Assembly: GCF_010730745.1 (NCBI RefSeq)
Contig: NZ_AP022615.1
Coordinates: 2,232,001 to 2,296,000, forward strand
Direction of reading: 5' to 3'
DNA from: Mycobacterium heidelbergense
Lineage (GTDB): Bacteria > Actinomycetota > Actinomycetes > Mycobacteriales > Mycobacteriaceae
DNA: 64,000 bases
In this document: in pieces, positions 1 through 9,100 of the stretch
Numbering within the stretch: position 1 is the stretch's first letter
Layout: every line of letters begins with the position of its first letter
Notes under the pieces: generated by a model
What the model was told of the DNA's origin: nothing
The model's input: only the letters and a program-made list of their open reading frames with translations
Databases searched by the model: none
Made by a program: the position numbers and the translations under genes

Positions 1-8
1 CCACGATT

Positions 9-1625
9 ATGGATGCAACGCAAAAGATCCTCACCGCCGAGGGGCTAGTGATGTCTCCCCAGGAATTCCTTCAAAATCAAGGCTTGAATGCAGCCACGGG
101 TGGGGGCCTGCCCGCGGCTGGAGCCAGCTCCGGCGCAGGACATCATGCCGGCCACGCGGAGAGCACTGCTGCGGCAGGCGTTGGTCCGGGTGATTTTAAG
201 GGGGGTGCCTCAGCTGGACCTGATGCCAAGGCTGCCGGTCGCGGTTTCGGTGGTACCGGAGGGGGCGAGGACAGACGAACCGGCGCCGGCGGTAGCGCTC
301 CAACTCCCGCCCCTGCCGCCGGTGGACATGTCCCAGGCGCCCCTGGTGTGGGTTCGCCGGTACACGGGGGCGGCGGTCTCCCACCGGCCGCTGCCCTCGG
401 AGGGGCCTCGCCGAACCAGCTGGGGAACTCATTCGCGACAGGAATGATGACCGGTCAGCCGGCCGCGGCCGGTGCGCACAAGTTGTCAGAGGGTGCGTTG
501 AACGCGGTGGGCGCCGCTCCGCCGCCGCAGGCGCCGATCGTCCCGTCGGTATCGGCTCCGACCATGGCCGGTGGCGCGGAACCCGCCGTCTTGGACCAGG
601 GCGCGCCTGCGGCGCCGGCCGCCGGCGTCGGCGCTCCGGTGGTGCAGACCGGTGGCACCAGCGTGCCGGTTGCTGCACCGGTGGTCGGTGGCGGACCGGT
701 GTCGGCACCGGTAAATCCCGTGGTTGGTACTCCGGCCAGCCCGGCGGGACCGTTGCCTGCCTATGGTTCTGATCTGCGTCCGCCAGTCGTTGCGGCACCA
801 TCGGTATCGGCACCGACAGCGCCGGTGTCAGGCGCCCCGGTGGCACCATCGCCGTCGACGTCGCCCGCAGCGGGTAGCCCATTGATGTCTACCGTCCAAC
901 GGGCGGCTGCCGGACAGGCCGGGACAAGCCCGGCGGCGCCTGCTGGCGCCTCGGCGTTGTCCGCGGCGGCCGGCGCCGTGGCCGGCGATGTGTCCGGTCG
1001 GGCCGCGGAACAGCAGAGGCTGCAGCGCCTCGTCGACGCGGTGGCCCGCCAGGCCCCGGGCCTTCCATGGGCCGTCGGGCTCCGCGACGATGGCACAACG
1101 CTATTGGTCAGCGGCATCGGGTGCGGATGGATCCCGCCAAATGTGAAGATCCCGGTCGGGGTGAATCGGCTGTTGGAGCCTGCGCTACGCCGCTCCGACG
1201 CCAGCGTGATCGATCTGCTGGGCGCCGTCACCACCGCCGCGGTGCACAACGCCAACGGATTCGTCGCGAAGGCGGGACCCGATGACCCCGCTCTCACGGG
1301 TGATCGCATGGCCCGCAGCGGGCCGGAAGTCGACGAGCTTGGCCCCACGCTGGTCGAGGCCGTGCGGCGCCGCGACGGGTTGCCGCGGATCGCCCAGACT
1401 TTGGCGCAAGCCGCGACCCGCGGGACGGGCGTCACCGAGAACGAGATGGACGTGCTGCGTAACGAGCAGCAGTCTGCGTATCAGAAAGCGCTGGAGGATC
1501 AACACGACCTCGCCCGGGTAGCCGACTGGATGCTCCTGGCGGCGGTCGACGCCCTGATCGAAGGCCACGAATACCTGGTGCACTATCACGTCGCGTGGCA
1601 CGAAGCGGTCTCCGCAAAGGCGTGA
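9..1625 (+). CDS. EspK/Rv3899c-like ESX secretion-associated protein, possibly 5'-partial
   Basis: The product is about 538 residues. Roughly the first 330 are Gly/Ala/Pro/Val-rich and low in complexity. They are followed by a globular C-terminal part (about 335-538) that contains GLPWAVGLRDDGT, GCGWIPPNVKIP and a charged helical end with HDLARVADWMLLAAVDALIEG. This Pro/Ala-rich front with a conserved C-terminal domain is typical of EspK (Rv3879c) and Rv3899c proteins encoded beside ESX loci. Its position at the outer edge of an ESX-2 locus fits Rv3899c. The role is not firmly known; such proteins are thought to be secretion-associated or to escort substrates. The frame stays open to the left edge of the window, so the true start may lie outside; ATG at 9 is only the first one visible. 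There is no signal peptide and no clear membrane segment. Confidence 0.72.
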   Translation: MDATQKILTAEGLVMSPQEFLQNQGLNAATGGGLPAAGASSGAGHHAGHAESTAAAGVGPGDFKGGASAGPDAKAAGRGFGGTGGGEDRRTGAGGSAPTPAPAAGGHVPGAPGVGSPVHGGGGLPPAAALGGASPNQLGNSFATGMMTGQPAAAGAHKLSEGALNAVGAAPPPQAPIVPSVSAPTMAGGAEPAVLDQGAPAAPAAGVGAPVVQTGGTSVPVAAPVVGGGPVSAPVNPVVGTPASPAGPLPAYGSDLRPPVVAAPSVSAPTAPVSGAPVAPSPSTSPAAGSPLMSTVQRAAAGQAGTSPAAPAGASALSAAAGAVAGDVSGRAAEQQRLQRLVDAVARQAPGLPWAVGLRDDGTTLLVSGIGCGWIPPNVKIPVGVNRLLEPALRRSDASVIDLLGAVTTAAVHNANGFVAKAGPDDPALTGDRMARSGPEVDELGPTLVEAVRRRDGLPRIAQTLAQAATRGTGVTENEMDVLRNEQQSAYQKALEDQHDLARVADWMLLAAVDALIEGHEYLVHYHVAWHEAVSAKA

Positions 1626-1762
1626 TGACTACCTTCCAGGCGGCGAGCGCTCTACGATGCGACTCATTGCGACGCGGCCCCAGTGGCCACGGAAAGTTAG
1701 CGTGACAGGCAGGCAGGTCAGCGCTTGCGGTGCCTTACACGCGCGGGGTTTGAGGTGCGATC

Positions 1763-2692
1763 ATGACGACGGGTGGGGTCCCGATAAAAGTAAGTCCACC
1801 GGACTTCGCGGGGATAGGCATGGCGCCACAAGCGCCACCGCCGATAACCCCGAATGGTCTCCCGCCGGGAGCCGCGACACCCACTGACCAGGCCCACGCC
1901 GGGCTCGCGGCCGCGGGCAATCTCGGAGTGGGCGGCGACCAGGCGTCCAGCGTCCAGGGTGACCTGGATCGTAGGGCGCGTGCGCTCGACGCCGCGCAGA
2001 AGTTTCCGGCGAACGAGGCTAGCTCAACGCAGCAGTTCCAGCAGCTGGCGCAGATGATCCCGCAGCTGACGTCCGGTATCGCAGGCGCTATAACCGGCGC
2101 GGTCGGCGGCATCATGGGCCCGCTCACCCAGATTCCGCAGCAGGCGGCGCAGGCGGGCGAGAGCGCTCTGCAGCCGCTGATGGGTGCGATGAAGGGCGGC
2201 GGAGCGGCGGAGGCCGCCCTGACCGACATGGCCGGTGATCAGGCAGTTTTGGACGGCGCCGGCCAGGGAGACGCCGGCCTTGGCGGTTCCGGCGGCGGTG
2301 GTGGCGGTGGCACGACTCCGACCGGCTACCTGGGTCCGCCACCAGTGCCGACGTCGTCGCCCCCCACGACACCCGCCGCGGCGTCGGTCAAGTCGGCGAC
2401 GGTGACCCCGACCGGTGGGATGCCGCCGCCGGCTGCGCCGATGGGCATGACGGGTATGCCGATGATGCCCCCCGGAGCGCTGGGTGCCGGTGGTGAAGGC
2501 GGAAGCAAGGACAAGCCCGACGAAAAGCGGGTGACGGTCCCGGGCATACCCAACGGCCAGCCCGTCAAGGGTCGCCTGACGGTCCCGCCGAGCGTTCCCG
2601 TCACGAAGTCCGCCGACGGCAAACCGCCGGTTGTCGCCAGGCCCAACCGACGGATCGTGATTATGCCGACGGAGAACGAGGCGCAGGACTAG
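1763..2692 (+). CDS. Gly/Pro/Ala-rich ESX-2-associated protein (EspJ/Rv3897c-like)
   Basis: The 309-residue product starts at ATG 1763, 137 bp after the preceding gene. The N-terminal third is Pro/Gly-rich. A central stretch (about 85-140) reads as amphipathic helix with Gly-rich turns (QQFQQLAQMIPQLTSG, then GAITGAVGGIMGPL). The tail is Gly- and Pro-rich and ends with a basic segment. Composition and position next to the ESX-2 core resemble EspJ/Rv3897c-type proteins; no catalytic motif is visible. It could be a secreted substrate or a chaperone-like accessory, but the sequence does not decide between them. It probably shares a transcript with the upstream gene. Confidence 0.65.
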   Translation: MTTGGVPIKVSPPDFAGIGMAPQAPPPITPNGLPPGAATPTDQAHAGLAAAGNLGVGGDQASSVQGDLDRRARALDAAQKFPANEASSTQQFQQLAQMIPQLTSGIAGAITGAVGGIMGPLTQIPQQAAQAGESALQPLMGAMKGGGAAEAALTDMAGDQAVLDGAGQGDAGLGGSGGGGGGGTTPTGYLGPPPVPTSSPPTTPAAASVKSATVTPTGGMPPPAAPMGMTGMPMMPPGALGAGGEGGSKDKPDEKRVTVPGIPNGQPVKGRLTVPPSVPVTKSADGKPPVVARPNRRIVIMPTENEAQD

Positions 2693-3327
2693 GCCCACGG
2701 CGGCGTCGGGACTTGGCGTCTGCGGATCAGGGCGAAATGGGCTGGTGTGCCGCCTCATTTCAGAGAAGGTGAACCGCCGTGGCGTGGTGGTCACATGTGT
2801 CACTCGCGTCTCGGCTTCGGAGGCACCTACCTTTCTGCCCGCCTCACCGCGACAAACCGCGCAGATCTCACCCGCGAACAATTTTGAAACAGCCCGAAAC
2901 GCGGCGGGCTGTCGCGCGTAGGTGGGCACATCGCCGTATACCGGCCGGACAGTGACCGATGTGACACCTGGGGTTTGACGCCCGGCGTGAACACTAAATC
3001 GAGCATTTCGCAGCCAATCGATCACCTCGATGCGGCCGCGGCCAACGACGACCGCTAATAGCGTTGCCAGGGTGACTGGTCGGGTGTCTGCGACGGCAGT
3101 AATGTCATGACGTGTGCCATTACCCGGAGACGGCCGGTTGGAGGGAAAGGTACGGGCTTCGTCGCCGACCGGTGTGGATCGCGCATACGTAGTCGAAATC
3201 CACTGCAATGCAGAGATTTCCACCATCGCCGTGAGGAACGTGAAGCACGCGCGCATGCCGAGGCGGTGCGCTCAACGCCGTTCGACTGCCCGACCCCAAG
3301 CGAGCGAACCGTCGGTTGGTGCATGCT
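2693..3327. other. Intergenic region containing dispersed repeat copy A
   Basis: About 635 bases without a convincing gene. Several short frames overlap each other on both strands and have no ribosome binding site or recognisable protein, so I treat them as chance. The left part holds copy A of the dispersed repeat (separate entry). The right part probably carries the promoter of the YbaB-like gene, but no clear -10/-35 pair stands out. Confidence 0.6.
2775..2967 (+). repeat. Dispersed intergenic repeat, copy A
   Basis: This stretch is similar, in inverted orientation, to 21755-21925 and partly to 36192-36307. Shared blocks are GTGGTGGTCAC followed by TGTCAC and CGCGTCTCGGC, then TGCCCGCCTCAC and GCGACAAA. 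A second block shared with copy B is GGCTGTCGCGCGTAGG with GGGCACATCG and CCGATGTGACACC. The element contains imperfect palindromes such as GGTCACATGTGTCA. It lies between genes and encodes nothing obvious. Confidence 0.75.
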
Positions 3328-3714
3328 ATGGGAGCGGCCGAAGGTGCGACGGCCAGCGGGCCGGAAGATGCGGGAGTTGTAACTGAGGTGTCCGGTACGG
3401 ATGCGGTGCGCTCGGGCGTGGCGGGGGATAAGGCGTTAGTCGACCAGGTCCTGGCCGATTTAAAGGCGAATTTTGAGAAGTGGGAGGCGGTTCTGGCCGC
3501 CCAGGAGTCGGTAACTTTCACCGCCGACGTGGGTGACGTCTATGCGGTGTGCAATTCCGATGGGCGGCTCACCGGGTTGTCGTTGGCGCCGCACGTGATG
3601 ACGTCCTACACCTCTCGGGAGTTGATGGATCGGCTCAATATGGTTTTCGAGGCGCTGCGTGAAGAAGCGCAGGCCGATTTCGATCGGAATTATGGTGGGG
3701 GCGTCGTTGACTGA
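3328..3714 (+). CDS. YbaB/EbfC-like (EspL-like) small protein
   Basis: The product is about 128 residues from ATG 3328; TTG 3316 or GTG 3319 are alternatives because no good ribosome binding site marks any of them. The core runs from a helix (ALVDQVLADLKANFEKWEAV) into a beta segment (SVTFTADVGDVYAVCNSDGR) and a long C-terminal helix. This is the fold layout of YbaB/EbfC nucleoid-associated proteins and of EspL (Rv3880c), which is encoded in ESX-1. A gene of this type is common in ESX clusters, and a role as a small DNA-binding or chaperone-like accessory is an inference. Its 3' end overlaps the next gene by about 20 bp, which suggests translational coupling. Confidence 0.65.
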   Translation: MGAAEGATASGPEDAGVVTEVSGTDAVRSGVAGDKALVDQVLADLKANFEKWEAVLAAQESVTFTADVGDVYAVCNSDGRLTGLSLAPHVMTSYTSRELMDRLNMVFEALREEAQADFDRNYGGGVVD

Positions 3715-4561
3715 TCCCCTGATGGCGCAGGCCGTGGCCGCCTTGTCCCGGGGCCACAGCTTGTTCGTCGGCGGCAATGCCGGCAACGGCGTCGGTGATA
3801 CGCCCGCGCAGCTGCACGCCCGGGCCCACGGGGTGCGGCGAGCGACGAACGCGAGCGGGTTGCCGACGGGGGCGGCCGCTCGCTCGGGGACCTCGGCGGA
3901 AAGGCTGCACCGGCTGGCCGATACAGACGGCGCGTTGGCCGACATCCTGTCAAGGGCGCGGGCCGACCGCGCGACCGCCCGCGCGGCCACGCGCGTGAAC
4001 CTCGACGCCGCGGTGGCCGATGCGATGCCCGCGGCCGACACGCCGATGGGCCGGCGCGCGGCGATGACCCGGATGGCCGGACGCTTGCGCGCACAACACC
4101 GCCACATTGTGCGGTCGCGATCGCGGGCCCGGCTGTTGGCGCTGCGCCTGCGGCGGCTGCGGTATGGCGTCGGACGCGGCGATGGGCGCGCCGCCGTATT
4201 GTCGGCGATCCGTAAGGCATTGGACATCAAGGGTATTCACGATCCCGCGGCGCGTGCCCGGTGGGAGCGTGGCATGGATTTGGTGGCTCGCCGCGAGTCG
4301 AACTACGACGCCGACGCTGAAAACGTGTGGGATTCCAACGCGGCCAGGGGCACGCCGAGCAAGGGCGCCTGGCAGTTCATCGCCCCGACATTTGCGGCCT
4401 ATCACGAGCCGGGGACGTCGCCGAGCATCCACGATCTCGTGGCGCAGGCGTGTGCCTTCATCAACTACGCGCGCGGCCCCTACGGTGTCGCCGCCGACGC
4501 GTCGGACCTGGCCGATCGGATTCAGCAGGCGGATCCCCGCCGCGGACCGCGGGGTTACTGA
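3692..4561 (+). CDS. SLT-type muramidase-like protein (Rv3896c-like)
   Basis: The product is about 289 residues from ATG 3692. An in-frame GTG at 3659 would lengthen it and overlap the upstream gene more. The N-terminal 180 residues are Ala/Arg-rich and helical. The C-terminal domain begins near ERGMDLVARRESNYD, whose Glu matches the catalytic acid of SLT-type lytic transglycosylases, followed by GAWQFIAPTFAAYHEPG and a final helix. The family cleaves peptidoglycan glycan strands; next to a secretion locus such an enzyme could open the wall for the apparatus. No classical signal peptide is visible, so export, perhaps by ESX-2 itself, is unproven. It corresponds in position and size to Rv3896c beside eccB2. 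Confidence 0.78.
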   Translation: MVGASLTDPLMAQAVAALSRGHSLFVGGNAGNGVGDTPAQLHARAHGVRRATNASGLPTGAAARSGTSAERLHRLADTDGALADILSRARADRATARAATRVNLDAAVADAMPAADTPMGRRAAMTRMAGRLRAQHRHIVRSRSRARLLALRLRRLRYGVGRGDGRAAVLSAIRKALDIKGIHDPAARARWERGMDLVARRESNYDADAENVWDSNAARGTPSKGAWQFIAPTFAAYHEPGTSPSIHDLVAQACAFINYARGPYGVAADASDLADRIQQADPRRGPRGY

Positions 4562-4623
4562 GCCATGACGACGAACACCGTTGGCGACAGCCATGATTCA
4601 CTGACCAGGAACGGTGCTGGCCA

Positions 4624-6108
4624 ATGCCGTTGAGTTTGTCCAACCGCGACCAGAATTCGGGGCATCTGTTTTACAACAGGCGGTTACGCGCGGCGACGAC
4701 CCGCTTCTCGGTGCGAATGAAGCACGACGATCGTAAGCAGACCGCGGCGCTGGCACTGTCGGCGGTATTGGTGGCCATCGCCGCGGGCTGGATGGTGTTG
4801 CTGAATGTGCTCAAACCCAGCGGCGTGGTGGGTGATTCGGCGATTATCGGCGACCGCGACTCCGGCGCGATCTACGCGCGCATCGACGGCCGGTTGTATC
4901 CGGCACTGAATCTGACGTCCGCGCGGCTGGCGACCGGGACCGCCGGGCAGCCAACCTGGGTGAAGCCGGCCGAGATCGCAAGATATCCCACCGGGCCGCT
5001 GGTCGGCATTCCCGGCGCGCCGGCGGCGATGCCCGTGAACCGCGGTGCGGTGTCGGCGTGGGCGGTGTGCGACACGGCGGGGCGGCCCCGCACGGTGGAC
5101 AAGCCCACGGTGACCTCGATCGCGGGCCAGCTCATTGGCGGCCGGGCGACACCGATGCCCAAAGACGCGGGGCAATTGGTGACGTTCGAGGGCGCCGCCT
5201 ATGTGATCTGGGGCGGCAAGCGCTCGCAGGTCGATCCCGCCGACAGGGCGGTCACCCTGAGCCTGGGCCTTGACCCGGGAATAACTGTGCCAGTGGAGAT
5301 CTCACGCGCACTCTTCGATGGGCTGCCTGCTACCGAGCCGCTGCGCGTGCCCAAGGTGCCCGAGGCCGGCACCCCGTCGAAGTGGCTGCCGGGCTCCCGG
5401 GTGGGCGCGGTGCTGCAGGCCCAAACGGCCGGCGGGGGCAGCCAGTTCTATGTGCTGCTGGCCGACGGTGTGCAAAAGGTCGGGGGCTTCGTGGCCGATC
5501 TGATGCGCAGCGCCAACTCCTACGGGTCGACGTCGCCGCGGACGGTGACTCCGGACGTGCTGGTCAACATTCCCGAAGTGAATTCGTTGCCGGTGGACTA
5601 CTATCCGAACGGCCGGCTGAATTTCGTTGATTCCGCGGCGAATCCGACCACCTGCGTGGGTTGGGAGAAGGCATCCACCGACCCGCAGGCGCGAGTCGTC
5701 ATCTATAACGGGCGCGGGCTTCCGGTTCCCTCGTCGATGGACAATCGGATCGTGCGTCTCGTCCGGGACGACAGGGACCCGGCGTCCGTCGTGGCCAATC
5801 AGGTGTTGGTGTTGCCGGGTGCGGCGAACTTCGTGGCGTCGACGAGCGGTGTGATTACCAGCGATTCGCGGGAATCGCTGTTTTGGGTGGCTGACAACGG
5901 CGTGCGGTTCGGCATCGCCTCCGACGACTCGACGCTGCGTGCGCTCGGCCTCGATCCCGCGACGGCGGTGCAGGCGCCGTGGCCGTTGTTGCGGACCTTC
6001 GCCGCCGGCCCGGCGCTGTCACAGCAAGCGGCGCTGGTGGCGCGCGACACGGTGCCGGCGCTCGGACAGGCGACCGTGCTGACGACGTCGGCCAGAACGG
6101 GGAGCTGA
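4624..6108 (+). CDS. eccB2: ESX-2 core membrane protein EccB2
   Basis: The 494-residue product has the EccB layout: a short cytosolic N-terminus (NRDQNSGHLFYNRRLRAATT), one transmembrane helix at about 41-62 (ALALSAVLVAIAAGWMVLL) and a large periplasmic part with repeated segments. EccB proteins form the membrane complex with EccC, EccD and EccE and reach into the periplasm. The start is ATG 4624. The gene begins 62 bp after the muramidase-like gene and is followed by eccC2 after 80 bp. The length matches EccB proteins (about 480-540). The ESX-2 assignment rests on the full gene order of the cluster. Confidence 0.95.
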   Translation: MPLSLSNRDQNSGHLFYNRRLRAATTRFSVRMKHDDRKQTAALALSAVLVAIAAGWMVLLNVLKPSGVVGDSAIIGDRDSGAIYARIDGRLYPALNLTSARLATGTAGQPTWVKPAEIARYPTGPLVGIPGAPAAMPVNRGAVSAWAVCDTAGRPRTVDKPTVTSIAGQLIGGRATPMPKDAGQLVTFEGAAYVIWGGKRSQVDPADRAVTLSLGLDPGITVPVEISRALFDGLPATEPLRVPKVPEAGTPSKWLPGSRVGAVLQAQTAGGGSQFYVLLADGVQKVGGFVADLMRSANSYGSTSPRTVTPDVLVNIPEVNSLPVDYYPNGRLNFVDSAANPTTCVGWEKASTDPQARVVIYNGRGLPVPSSMDNRIVRLVRDDRDPASVVANQVLVLPGAANFVASTSGVITSDSRESLFWVADNGVRFGIASDDSTLRALGLDPATAVQAPWPLLRTFAAGPALSQQAALVARDTVPALGQATVLTTSARTGS

Positions 6109-6188
6109 CGGGGTGGCCATGGGTCCAGCGAATCAGATTGCCGCGGAGGCCTTTTCGGCGCCTCGCGATGAGGTGGGGGAGGGCAAGG

Positions 6189-9100
6189 GTGTCTAAAAGG
6201 GCGTTTCCCATCAACCGGATCAAGATCCAGCCGCCGAAACCCGTTCGGGTGGCGCCGAACGCGCCGATCGCTCTCCCCGAACGCGAGCCGCGCAACATCT
6301 GGGTGATGATCGGCGTGCCGGCGTTGATCGTGGCGTTGATCGGCACGATCGTCATGCTCTACGTCTCCGGGGTGCGCAGCCTGTCGACCGGATTCTTCCC
6401 GTTGATGGGAATCGGCGCGTTCAGCATGCTGGCGTTTTCCGGGCGCCTGGGGCGGGCGCGCAAAATCACCTGGGGCGAGCTGGAAAAGGGCCGCCGCCGC
6501 TATCTTCGCGACCTCGACGGCAGCCGTGACGAGATCCAGACCGCGGTGTGTGCGCAGCGCAAGTGGCAGGAGGCAGTGCACTCCGATCCGCGTGGGTTGG
6601 GGGCCATCATCGGCGGTCCGCGGATGTGGGAGCGCGGCCGAGGCGACGTCGACTTCTTGGAGGTACGGCTGGGCACCGGGGTACAGCACGCGCCGGATTC
6701 GGTGTTGTCGGTGACCTGGCCCGACATCGCCTCCGATGAGGAGCTGGAGCCCGTCACCGGCCAGGCCCTGCGCGATTTCATCTTGGAGCAGCGCAAGATT
6801 CGCGATATCGCCAAGGTGGTCAACCTGCGATCGGCGCCGGGGTTCAGCTTCGTCGGCGACGACCTCAACCGGGTGCGGTCGCTGATGCGTTCGGTGCTGT
6901 GCTCGCTGGCGGTGTTTCACAACCCGCGCGACGTCAAGCTGATGGTCGTGACGCGCAACCCCGAATTGTGGTCGTGGATGGTGTGGTTGCCACACAACCT
7001 GCACGACGAGCTGTTCGATGCCTGTGGGTGGCGACGGCTGGTGTTCGCCACACCCGAGGAGCTGGAGGGGGCGCTGGGCGCCGAGCTGCACATGAAGGGC
7101 AGGCGTGGGCAGTGGACGCCGCCGACGGCGGCCAGCCCGACCACGATTGGCTCCGCCCTCGAGACCGGCCAGGCCGACACCGGGGCCGATTTGGGCCCCC
7201 ACTGGGTGATCGTGGACGACAACACCGGCAGCCCCGAGGCGTGGGAGAGCGTGGTCGGCCAGGTCGGCAAGGCGGGAATTACGGTGCTGCGCATCGCCTC
7301 TCGGGTTGGCATCGGCGTGGGCTTCGACAAGGACCAGCTCTATGAGATGAGCGAGCGGCACGCGCCCGCGGTCGACGCCGCAGCCAACGGCTCCGCCAAA
7401 GCCGGCGAGGATCCCGAGGACGACGACGGCCGGCCGGCGCCGCTGCTGCGCACGGGCGGAAAGTTCTTCGCCCATGGCGATCAGCTGTCAATCCCGCGGG
7501 CCTACCGGTATGCGCGCGCGATGGCTCGGTGGTCACCGACGAGCACCACCGAGATCGCCGATTCGACCAGCGGGGCGACCGAGCTGATGCGGGCGCTGGG
7601 CATCGGCGACCCCCGTGACCTGGACGTCGATCGACTGTGGGCCGAGCGGCGCGGCCGGGGCGACGAGCGGTGGTCGGAGATCCCGGTCGGCTCCAAACCG
7701 AACGGCGAGCTGCAGAACATCATCATCCGCGCCAAGGACTTCGGCGGCTTCGGCTTTCACTCGGTGGTCATCGGCACCAGCGGCTCGGGCAAGTCGGAGT
7801 TCTTCCTGTCACTGGTATACGGGATCGCGCTGACACATTCGCCGGAGACATTCAACGTCATCTTCGTCGACATGAAATTCGAGTCGGCCGCCCAGGACAT
7901 CCTGGGCATCCCCCACGTGGTGGCCGCGCTGTCGAACCTCGGCAAGGATGAGCGACACCTGGCCGAGCGGATGCGCAGAGTCATCGACGGTGAAATCAAG
8001 CAGCGCTACGAGCTTTTCACGTCGGTGGGGGCCCGCGACGCCAACGACTACGAGGAGATCCGGCTTGCCGGGCGCGATCTCCCCCCGGTGCCGGTGTTGC
8101 TGGTCATCGTCGACGAGTATCTCGAGTTGTTCGCCAATCACGACAAGTGGATCAACCTGATCATTCACATCGGCCAGGAGGGCCGCGGCGCCAACGTGTT
8201 CTTCATGCTGGGCGGGCAGCGCCTCGACCTGTCGTCCCTGCAAAAAGTCAAGTCCAACATCGCCTTTCGGATCGCGCTGCGCGCCGAGTCGGGCGACGAC
8301 AGCCGCGAGGTGATCGGCACCGACGCCGCCTACCACCTGCCCTCGAAGGAGAACGGTTTCGCGCTGCTGAAGGTCGGCCCGCGTGACCTGGAACCCTTCC
8401 GCTGCTTTTACCTGTCGGCGCCGTTCGTGGTGCCCAAGAAGCGGGAGGCGGTCAGGACCGTGGACATGACCCTGACGCAGCCCCGGCTCTACAACTGGCA
8501 ATACCAGCCGCTGGAGGACGCCGACGCCGCGGCGCTGGAGGCCGCATCGGCCGCCGACGAGGAACCCGACGAATTCCTTTTGCACGAAGACGGTTTCAAG
8601 AAGAAGAAGATCGTCGACGTGCTGCGCGAGTCGCTGCAGAAGGTGCCGCACCGCGCACCGCGCCGGCCGTGGCTGGAGCCGCTGGAGAACCCCGAACCCG
8701 TCGACGCCTTGGTGGCCGGGTGGCGCGGCAAGCCGTGGCACGTCGACTACGGCCATAACCCCGGCCTGGTGTTTCCGGTGGGCATCATGGACATTCCCGA
8801 GGAGTCCAAGCAGGTCGTCTACTCCGTCGACGGGTTGCGCAGCAACATCATCGTGGTCGGGGCCAAGCAGCGCGGCAAGACAACCACATTGATGACGCTG
8901 ATGTGCTCGGCGGCGATGATGTACACCCCGTCGCGGGTGACGTTCTTTTGCGTGGGCGGGGCGACCATGGCCCAGATCGGGTCGCTGCCACACATCGCAG
9001 ACATCGTGTCGCCCAAGGACACCGAGGGCATCGAGCGCATCTTGAGCAGCATGGACGCCTTGATCGATGCGCGCGAGGACGCGTTTCGGCGGGCCAACAT

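Noticed and set aside
5979..6188. Longer N-terminus for eccC2 inside eccB2
   Set aside because: The added residues are Arg/Gly-rich, overlap eccB2 by more than 100 bases and do not resemble EccC starts, while GTG 6189 has a ribosome binding site and the right sequence.
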